Below, in pieces: positions 59,196 to 64,000 of a stretch of DNA of 64,000 nt. A program made the translations under genes and the position numbers. Under the pieces are notes generated by a model, which was given only the letters and a program-made list of their open reading frames with translations, had not been told where the DNA came from and did no database searches. Source of the stretch: Scilla litardierei (taxonomy: Eukaryota > Streptophyta > Magnoliopsida > Asparagales > Asparagaceae); NCBI GenBank assembly GCA_030789695.1, contig CM061141.1:168337079-168401078 (forward strand), given 5' to 3'. Within the stretch, counting starts at the first letter, position 1, and the number at the start of each line of letters is the position of its first letter.

Positions 59196-62100
59196 ATATG
59201 GACATCTTTTTATTAATTGATATGATTTTTATAGCCTAAATTTGTCTTCTCTTATTTTCCAAGTTGAAGATAGCAATCTTTTTATTAAATGAAATGATTT
59301 TTTGGCTAATTTTATTTTCTCTTATATTCCAGTTGAAGATGTCGATCTCCCAGTTCCAACAAACATTTTTGTGAATTTTTCTGAGCTCCGGGCTATTTTC
59401 CACTTTTTTGGAAATATGTATCATTTTATTAAATGATATGATATTCTGGCCTAATTTTGTCTTCTCTTATATTTCGGCTGAAGATGTCGATCTCACGGTT
59501 CCAACGGATTTTTTACGGATTTTTCTGAGCTCTCAGCTATTTTCCACTTTTTGGAAGATATGTATCATTTTATTAAATGATATGATATTTTGGCCTAATT
59601 TTGTCTTCTCTTATGTTTCGGTTGAAGATGGCGATCTCTCGTTTCCAACGGACATTTTTGCGGATTTTTCTGAGCTCGGGGCTATTTTGTACACTTTCTG
59701 AAAGATAAGAATCTTTATATTAAATGATTTGATTTTTATATAGCTGAAAATGGCGATCTCCCAGTTTCAATAGACATTTTTGCGGATTTTTCTGAGCTCC
59801 AGGCTATTTTCTACATTTTATTTAAGATATGGATCTCTTTATTAAATGGCAAGATTTTTGTAGCCTAATTTTGTCCTCTCATATTTTTCATGTTAATATA
59901 GCGATCTCCCGGTTCCAAGGAATATGTTTGCGGGTTTTTCCTTAGTGTTGGGCTTTTTTCTACATTTTCTTGAAGATGTGAAACTTTTTATTAAATGATA
60001 TGATTTTGGCCTAATTTTTGTCTTCTCACTTTTTTCAGTTGAATATTGAGAACTCCAAATTCCAACGGACATTTGAGCGGATTTTTCCGAGCTCGGTGCT
60101 ATTTTCTACATTTTATGGCAGATTTGTATCCTTTTATACAGATATGATTTTTGGCCTAATTTTGTCTACTTTTATTTTTTTGTTGAAGATGGCGATCTCC
60201 CGGTTCCAACGGACATTTTTTCGGATTTTACAGAGCTCCGAGCTATTGTCTACATTTTTTGTTGATATGAATTTTTATATTAAATGATATAAATTTTATA
60301 ACCTAATTGTGTCTTCTCTTTTTTATTCAGTTGAAGATGGCGATCTCCCGGTTCCAACGGACATTTTTGTCGATTTTTCTGAGCTTGGGGCTATTTTTCT
60401 ACATTTTCCGGAAGTTATGGATCTTTTTATTAAATGAAATGATTTTTGACCTAATTTTTCCTTCTCTTATTTTTAAGTTGAAAATGGCGATCATTCGGTT
60501 CCAACGGACATTTTTTGCTGAATTTTCTGAGCTCCGGGCTATTTTCCACTTTTTGGAAAATATGTTTCATTTTATTAATGATATGATATTTTGGCCTAAT
60601 TTTGCCTTCTCTTTTATTTTCAGTTGAAGATGATGATCTCCCAGTTCTAACAGACATTTTTGCGGATTTTTTTGAGCTCGAGGCTATTTTGTACACTTTC
60701 TGGAAGATAATAATCTTTATATTAAATGATATGATTTTTAAATCCTAATTTTTTCTTCGCTTATTTTTCAATTGAAGATCGCGATCTCCCAGTTCCAACG
60801 GACATTATTGCGTATTTTTTTTGAGCTCTGGGATATTTTCTACATTTTATTGAAGATATGGATCTCATTATTAAATGACAAGATTTTTGAAGACTAAATT
60901 TGTCTTCTCATATTTTTATTTGAATATGACGTTTTGCATGTTCCAACAGACATTTTGTGTAGATGTTTATTAGCTTTAGGCTTTTTTCGACATTTTCTCG
61001 AAGATATGAGTCTTTTTATTAAATGATATGATTTTTTGGCTTAATTTGGCTTCTCTTTTTTCAGTTGAATATTGCGAACTCCCGGTTCTAACGGACATTT
61101 GTGCTGATTTTTCTGAGCTCGGTGCTATTTTCTACATTTTATGGCAGATATGTATCTTTTATTAAATGATCTGATTTTTGGCCTAAGTTTGTCTTCTTTT
61201 ATTTTTCAGTTGAAGATGACGATCTCCCGGTTCCAACGGACATTTTTTTGGATTTTTTTGAGCCCCGATCTATTTTCTACATTTTCTATATGATTTGAAT
61301 CTTTATATTAAATGATATGATTTTTATTACGTAATTTTTCTTTCCTTATTATTTAGTGGAAGATGGCAATCTCTCGGTTCCATCGGACATTTTTGTCGAT
61401 TTTTCTGACCTCGGGGCTATTTTTCTACATTTTCGGAAAGTTATGGATCTTTTTATTAAATGATATGATTTTTTGACCTAATTTTTTCTTTTCTTATTTT
61501 TTTCTGATGAATATAGCGATCTCCCGGTTTCAACGAACATTTTTGCGGATTTTTCTGAGCTCCGGCCTATTTTCTACATTTTTGAAAAGTTATGGATCTT
61601 TTATTAAATGATATAATTTTTATAGCCTAATGTTGTCTTCTCTTTTTTCAGTTGAAGATGGCGATCTCCCTATTCCAACGGATATTTTTGCTGCTTTTTA
61701 TAAGCTCGGTGCTATTTTCTACATTTTTATAAATGGTATGATATAGCCTACGTTCTTCTTCTCTTATTTTTTTCAGTTGAAGATGGCGATCTCCTGGCTT
61801 CAAAATGGAAATTTTTGCGGCTTTTTCTTAGCTTGAGTCTGTTGTTCTACATTTTCTGGAAAATATGGATATTTTTATGAAATGATATGATTTTGACCTA
61901 ATTTTGTCTTTTCTATTTTCAGAAGAAGATGACGATATCCCGGTTCCAACGAACATTTTTGCGGATTTTTTTAGCTCCGAGATATTTTCTACATTTTCTG
62001 TAAGATATGAATTTTTATATTAAATGATAGGATTTTTATAGCCTTATTTTGTCTACTCTATTTTTCAGTTGTAGATAGCGATCTCCCGGTTCCAACGGAA

Positions 62101-64000
62101 ATTTTCACATATTTTTTGAAGTTTGGTGCTATTTTCTACATTTTTGGAAGATATGAAATTTTTATTAAATGATATGATTTTTATATCATATGTTTTTCTT
62201 CTCTTATTTTTTCAGTTGATTATTGCGATCTACCAGTTCCAGCGGATATTTACTGATTTTGTTAGCTTATGGTTATTTTTCTACTTTTTATGGAAGATAA
62301 GGATCATTTTATTAAATGATATGATTTTTTGGCCTAACGTTGTTTTTTGTATTTTTTTAGTTGAAGATGGTGTTCTCACGGTTCCAACGACGATTTTTGC
62401 AGATTTTTTTGACCTAGAGGCTATTTTCTACATTTTATGTAAGATATGGATTTTTTTATTAAATGATATGATTTTTGGCCTAATTTTGTATTCTCTTATT
62501 TTTTAGATTAAGATGGTGATCTTTCGGTTCCAATGGACATTTATGCAGATTTTTCTGAGCTACAGTCTATTTTCTAAATTTTCTGTAAGCTATGAATATT
62601 TAGATTAAATGATATGATTTTATGGCCTAATTTTGTCTTCTCTGATTTTTCAATTAAAGATGTCAATCTCCCGGTTCCAACGGCCATTTTTGCGGATTTT
62701 TAAACACTAAACTACATTCTAAAGCTCATTGAAGATATGGATCTTTTTATTAAATGATATGATTTTTATAGACGAATTCTCTTATTTTTCACTTGAATAT
62801 AACGATCTCTCGGTTCCAACGGAAATTTTTGCAGAATTTTCTGAGCTCCATGCTATTTTCTACATTTTCTTTAAGATATGGATCTTCGTATCTAATGATA
62901 TGATTTTTATGGCCTAATTTTGTCTTCCCTTATTTTTCAGATGAAGATGGCGATCTCCCGGTTCCAACGAACATTTAAGCGGATATTTCTGAGCTCTAGG
63001 CTATTTCTACATTTTATGTAAGATATGGAACTATATATTAAATGATATGATATTTATGACCTAATTTTGTCTTCTCTTATTTTTTTAGTTGAAGATGGCG
63101 ATCTCTCATTTCCAACGAAAATTTTTGCGTATTTTTCTGAGCTCAGGCAATTTTCTATATTTTCTAGAATATAAGGAACTTTATATTTTTGATATGATTT
63201 TTGTTGCCTAATTTTGTCTTTTCTTATTTTCCAGTTGATGATGGTAATCTTTTTATTAAATGATATGATTTTTGACCTTATTTTCTCTTCTCTTATATTT
63301 CGGTTGAAGATGGCGATCTTCCAGTTCCAACGAACATTTTTGCGGATTTTTCTGAGCTCTGAGCTATTTTTCATATTTTCTGGAAGATATGGATCGTGTG
63401 TTAAATGATATCAGAGAAGACAAAATTGGGCCAAAAAATTTCCGTTGAAACCGGGACATCGCCATCTTCAATTGAAATATAAGAGAAATCAAAATTCAGA
63501 TTCGGGAAATCGCCATCTTGATCTATAAAAAATGTCTGTTGTAACCTGGATATCACCACCTTCAACTGATAAGATTTTTATATATCATTTTCTGAGCTTG
63601 GAACTACTTTTCACATTTTATGACAGATATGGATTTTTGTATTAATTGATATGATTTTAATAGCCTAAATTTGTCTTCTCTTATTTTCCAGTTGAAGATG
63701 GAGATCTTTTTATTAAATTATATGATTTTTGGTCTAATTTTGTCGTCTCTTATATTCCAATTGAAGATGGCGATCTCCCGGTTCATATGTATATTTTTGC
63801 GGATTTTTCTAAGCTTCGGGCTATCTTCCACTTTTTTGGAAGATATGTATCATTTTATTAAATGATATGATATTTGGCCTAATTTTATCTTCTCTTATTT
63901 TTCAGTTGATGATGGCGATCTCCCGGTTCCAACGGACATTTTTTCGGATTTTGTCTTAGCTCGGGGCTATTTTGTACACTTTCTGGAAGAAAATAATTTT
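59196..64000. repeat. Satellite array, block 6 (runs off the window)
   Basis: Same monomer and orientation. GGTTCC-type landmarks at 60351, 60498, 60644, 60792, 60940, 61085, 61230 and 61377 give spacings of 145-148 bp. CENP-B-box-core matches at 61522-61538, 61938-61954 and 62956-62972. A short monomer as in the modules lies near 59260-59300. Confidence 0.92.
63405..63580. repeat. Inverted-monomer module 4 in satellite
   Basis: Same inverted pieces as at 25505, 49320 and 55640, again followed by a short monomer (about 63700). Confidence 0.75.

Noticed and set aside
25313..63865. Many 60-130-codon frames in the satellite (MAISRFQRTFL, NDMIFGLILSS and the like)
   Set aside because: The same phrases recur in every monomer and drift with its length; they reflect the repeat, not genes.
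24364..64000. Reading the satellite as a decayed gene family with exons (repeated CAG|TTGAAGATGG borders)
   Set aside because: Regular 145-148-bp spacing over dozens of units and lack of a continuing frame across units fit a satellite.

Overview
This window is repeat-dense nuclear DNA from a flowering plant, probably a eudicot; the sequence alone does not name the species. I see no intact host gene. It holds nested LTR retrotransposons of three superfamily branches, a large CACTA DNA transposon carrying captured pieces of host genes, and a diverged AT-rich satellite with a repeat length of about 146-147 bp. The organism call rests on plant-type elements (Athila-like, Tekay-type chromodomain Ty3/gypsy, Sirevirus-like Ty1/copia, En/Spm CACTA) and on plant-type host gene exons (hexokinase, TSO1-like CXC protein, PP2C).

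Layout. 1-985 and 10804-11030 are two halves of one Athila-like LTR, split by a nearly intact minus-strand Ty3/gypsy element at 986-10803. The Athila-like element continues with a short internal region holding a broken gag and no pol (11031-12918) and its 3' LTR (12919-15370). 15371-15993 is unassigned ATAC-rich DNA, followed by an LTR-like fragment of a distant gypsy relative (15994-18124). 18125-24363 is a plus-strand Sirevirus-like element with gag and a second ORF of the 'putative plant transposon protein' type but no pol; its right LTR is cut off by satellite. Satellite fills 24364-32650 and 49031-64000. It is interrupted by a foldback/MULE-like element (29517-30114), the CACTA element (about 32651-49030), an 816-bp unrelated insert (56734-57549), a 246-bp insert (58950-59195) and a 500-bp run of N (53004-53503).

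How the parts work. The gypsy element has two LTRs differing at about 20 of 2530 positions, an open gag and an open pol. The gag and pol open frames do not overlap, but a 113-bp GT-AG intron-like segment (6885-6997) joins them exactly in frame, so splicing may decide between Gag and Gag-Pol. Its LTR carries four ~114-bp units of an inverted TAGTCGGTC/GACCGACTA pair just upstream of a TATA box. The CACTA element, read right to left, has a leader exon, a broken TNP2 transposase, a Transposase_24-type second gene, a Ulp1-type protease, then captured fragments of hexokinase, a TSO1-like CXC gene (itself hit by a hAT-type element with a perfect 8-bp target duplication) and a PP2C. The satellite carries a 17-bp motif that in at least seven copies fits the core of the mammalian CENP-B box; five recurring modules of inverted or shortened monomers suggest higher-order structure.
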